A stretch of 23,549 nt of DNA from an uncultured Collinsella sp. GTDB taxonomy: Bacteria; Actinomycetota; Coriobacteriia; Coriobacteriales; Coriobacteriaceae. Under the pieces are notes generated by a model, which made no database searches, was not told the origin of the DNA, and saw nothing but the letters and a program-made list of their open reading frames with translations. The DNA lies in the NCBI GenBank assembly GCA_900759565.1, contig CAAEVV010000029.1, positions 1 to 23,549 on the forward strand, in the 5' to 3' direction. A program made the translations under genes and the position numbers. Below are positions 21,885 through 23,549 of this stretch, one piece after another (position 1 is the stretch's first letter; every line of letters begins with the position of its first letter).

Positions 21885-21960
21885 TGGTGGGCCGTCAGGG
21901 GTTCGAACCCTGGACCTTGGGATTAAGAGTCCCCTGCTCTACCAACTGAGCTAACGACCC
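21885..21960 (-). tRNA. tRNA-Lys (CUU), first copy in transcript
   Basis: The gene is 76 bases with an encoded CCA and the same acceptor, D and anticodon arms as the next copy. Its T-loop is the standard TTCGAAC. A hairpin CTAAAGT/ACTTTAG (21846-21852, 21865-21871) in the spacer between the two Lys tRNAs may guide processing. Confidence 0.96.
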
Positions 21961-21982
21961 GATATCAACACGAAGCAAGAAC

Positions 21983-22060
21983 TGGGGTGGGTAAAGGGAC
22001 TCGAACCCTCGACCTACGGGACCACAACCCGTCGCTCTAGCCAACTGAGCTACACCCACC
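21983..22060 (-). tRNA. tRNA-His (GUG)
   Basis: The anticodon loop TTGTGGT gives GUG (His). The gene encodes the His-specific extra G at position -1 (base 22060), which pairs with discriminator C73 before CCA. The acceptor is GTGGGTG against TACCCAC. It is the first gene of the His-Lys-Lys transcript. Confidence 0.96.
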
Positions 22061-22086
22061 GTGTCCTGTGCGCTTCGCGCTCGACT

Positions 22087-22115
22087 ATTATTGCAAGGAA
22101 CGCAACGCGATGCAA
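22087..22115 (-). promoter_or_regulatory. Promoter of the tRNA operon
   Basis: On the minus strand TTGCAT (22115-22110), a 17-base spacer and AATAAT (22092-22087) form a sigma-70-type promoter. Transcription would start about 20 bases before tRNA-His. Confidence 0.65.
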
Positions 22116-22122
22116 GCCCCAA

Positions 22123-22141
22123 TTTTCAAGAATTTTGAAAA
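22123..22141. promoter_or_regulatory. Short inverted repeat between tRNA operon and aminotransferase
   Basis: TTTTCAA and TTGAAAA (7 bp each) flank 5 bases in the divergent promoter region. It could be an operator; AT-rich repeats of this size also arise by chance. Confidence 0.25.
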
Positions 22142-22225
22142 GAGTTTTTCGAGCGCGTTTCGAGCAATTCCCACCGGTTTCATAGGAGTAAACTTGCCCC
22201 ACTGCAAATGCTCGAAAGGACAAGC

Positions 22226-23407
22226 ATGAAAGAACTCTCCAACCGTACGGCGACATTTACCGATTCGGTCATCCGCCGCATGACGCGCATCTCCAATAAG
22301 TACGGTGCCATCAACCTCTCGCAGGGCTTCCCTGACTTCGATCCTCCGGCACAGCTGCTCGAGAGCCTCAGCACCATCGCGACCGACCCCAAGCCGCTCT
22401 ATCACCAGTACTCCATCACTTGGGGCTCCCAGGCCATGCGCGAGGCACTCGCGGCCAAGCAGGAACACTTTATGGGCATGCCAATCAACCCCAACGAGAA
22501 CATCGTAGTCACATGCGGCTCCACCGAGGCCATGATGGCCGCCATGATGACGGTCACGAACCCCGGAGACAAGGTCGTCATCTTCTCGCCGTTCTACGAG
22601 AACTACGGCGCCGACACGATTCTTTCGGGTGCCGAGCCCATCTATGTGCCGCTCAACCCGCCCACGTTCGACTTCGATCGCGAGGTCCTCGAGGCGGCCT
22701 TCCGCGACAACGACCCCAAGGCCATCGTCCTGTGCAACCCGTCCAACCCCTGCGGCAAGGTCTTTACGCGCGAGGAGCTCACCTATATCGCCGACCTCTG
22801 CAAAAAGTACGACGCCTACTGCATCACCGACGAGGTCTACGAGCACATCGTCTATGCGCCCCACGAGCATGTCTATATGGCCACGCTGCCCGGCATGTTC
22901 GAGCGCACCATCAGCTGCAGCTCGCTGTCCAAGACCTACTCCATCACCGGTTGGCGCCTGGGCTACACCATAGCCCCGGCCGAGATTACCGAGCGCATCA
23001 AGAAGGTCCACGACTTCCTCACCGTGGGTGCCGCCGCTCCCCTACAGGAGGCCGTCGTCACCGCCCTCAACTTCGACGACAGCTATTACGATGAGGTCCT
23101 CGACCTCTACACCGCCAAGCGCGACCTGTTCTGTCAGGGACTCGACAACATCGGTCTTGAGCATAACGTGCCGCAGGGCGCCTACTACGTCATGATGGAC
23201 ATCTCTGAGTTTGGCTATGACAGCGACCTCGACTTCTGCGAGGATCTCGCCTCCAAGGTGGGCGTGGGTGCCGTTCCCGGCTCAAGCTTCTTCCGCGAGC
23301 CCGTCAACCATCTGATTCGTTTCCACTTTGCCAAGCGAGACGAGACGCTTAACGCGGCGCTGGAGAACCTCAAGTCGCTACGTGATAAAATCAAGCCGCG
23401 CGGGTAA
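22226..23407 (+). CDS. Class I/II PLP-dependent aminotransferase
   Basis: The 393-residue fold-type I aminotransferase has NLSQGFPDFDPP near the N-terminus, CNPSNPCGKVF (Asn171-Gly177) around the pyridine-contacting Asn, and SSLSKTYSITGWRLGY with Schiff-base Lys236. IRFHFAKRD near the end carries the Arg that binds the substrate carboxylate. The NLSQGFPDF opening is typical of the branch with kynurenine/methionine aminotransferases (YbdL-like) and some aspartate aminotransferases, so the amino donor cannot be fixed. The ATG at 22226 has GAAAGGA just upstream and is preferred over an in-frame ATG at 22208. It is divergent from the tRNA operon and followed by a strong hairpin. Confidence 0.92.
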   Translation: MKELSNRTATFTDSVIRRMTRISNKYGAINLSQGFPDFDPPAQLLESLSTIATDPKPLYHQYSITWGSQAMREALAAKQEHFMGMPINPNENIVVTCGSTEAMMAAMMTVTNPGDKVVIFSPFYENYGADTILSGAEPIYVPLNPPTFDFDREVLEAAFRDNDPKAIVLCNPSNPCGKVFTREELTYIADLCKKYDAYCITDEVYEHIVYAPHEHVYMATLPGMFERTISCSSLSKTYSITGWRLGYTIAPAEITERIKKVHDFLTVGAAAPLQEAVVTALNFDDSYYDEVLDLYTAKRDLFCQGLDNIGLEHNVPQGAYYVMMDISEFGYDSDLDFCEDLASKVGVGAVPGSSFFREPVNHLIRFHFAKRDETLNAALENLKSLRDKIKPRG

Positions 23408-23461
23408 GGACGGCCCGGCAACTAAAGCAACCAAAGAAGCCCCGCACCGCCCGCCTGAACT

Positions 23462-23503
23462 GCCTCCCATTTCTTGGACATGAGAAATGGGAGGCTTTCT
23501 TTA
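23462..23503 (+). terminator. Strong hairpin: terminator or leader of next gene
   Basis: GCCTCCCATTTCT (23462-23474) and AGAAATGGGAGGC (23483-23495) pair perfectly over 13 bp around the loop TGGACATG, followed by TTTCTTT. It fits a terminator for the aminotransferase gene. The 3' arm also holds GGGAGG placed correctly to be the ribosome site of the next ATG at 23503. Confidence 0.75.
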
Positions 23504-23549
23504 TGCGCGTTGATTTGAGAGTGAAGCATGATGTCGAGGCCAGGAAGGC
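23503..23549 (+). CDS. Possible start of a further gene (partial)
   Basis: An ATG at 23503, 8 bases after GGGAGG, opens a frame reading MRVDLRVKHDVEARKA to the right edge. Fifteen codons are too few to recognize a family. The ribosome site is buried in the preceding hairpin. Confidence 0.35.
   Translation, partial: MRVDLRVKHDVEARK

Overview
The window looks like chromosomal DNA from a gut actinobacterium of the class Coriobacteriia, most likely Collinsella or a close relative. This is an inference. It rests on high GC with strongly C/G-ending codons, CCA-encoding tRNA genes, a sufC-B-D-S-U operon with a divergent Rrf2 regulator, a NifU-like/GGGtGRT gene pair, and a sortase-type (MPKTG) surface protein. 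No database could be searched, so the species is not established.

Layout. Bases 1-1000 hold the start of an exported-protein gene (minus) and a broken AAA ATPase gene of the COG3950/PtuA-like type. Bases 1100-5960 are a surface-glycan region: a GT2 glycosyltransferase, an acyltransferase-3 membrane protein, a polytopic membrane protein on the opposite strand, and a second GT2 enzyme of the galactofuranosyl/rhamnosyl-transferase type with an 18-bp palindrome at its promoter. Bases 5980-9750 (minus) hold an AAA-ATPase_like/PDDEXK_9 protein with degenerate catalytic motifs and a secreted, probably wall-anchored, lysozyme-like protein.

Bases 9878-16550 are the iron-sulfur block. A minus-strand cluster (rrf2, mntA, hepT) places a type VII-like toxin-antitoxin pair directly behind the Rrf2 regulator gene. 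Divergent from it is sufCBDSU, a tightly coupled SUF operon: SufS takes sulfur from cysteine, SufU relays it, and SufBCD is the scaffold/ATPase. The shared intergenic region carries two matching inverted repeats (GGGACAAA-N12/13-TTTGTCCC type), and a third similar site lies at the end of sufU before a strong terminator.

Bases 16557-19600 hold a RAYT-type Y1 transposase (minus), then a two-gene operon of a NifU/IscU-like scaffold protein and a GGGtGRT family protein. That pair has highly biased codons and a strong terminator, and its biochemical role is unknown to me; it is the best candidate here for a poorly described system. Downstream is a 67-bp near-perfect hairpin that could be a REP/MITE-like element.

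Bases 19849-23549 hold a fumarate-reductase/aspartate-oxidase-family flavoprotein, a palindrome-rich spacer with a 104-bp direct duplication containing a tRNA 3' fragment and a terminator, a minus-strand tRNA operon (His, Lys, Lys), a class I aminotransferase, and the possible start of one more gene.
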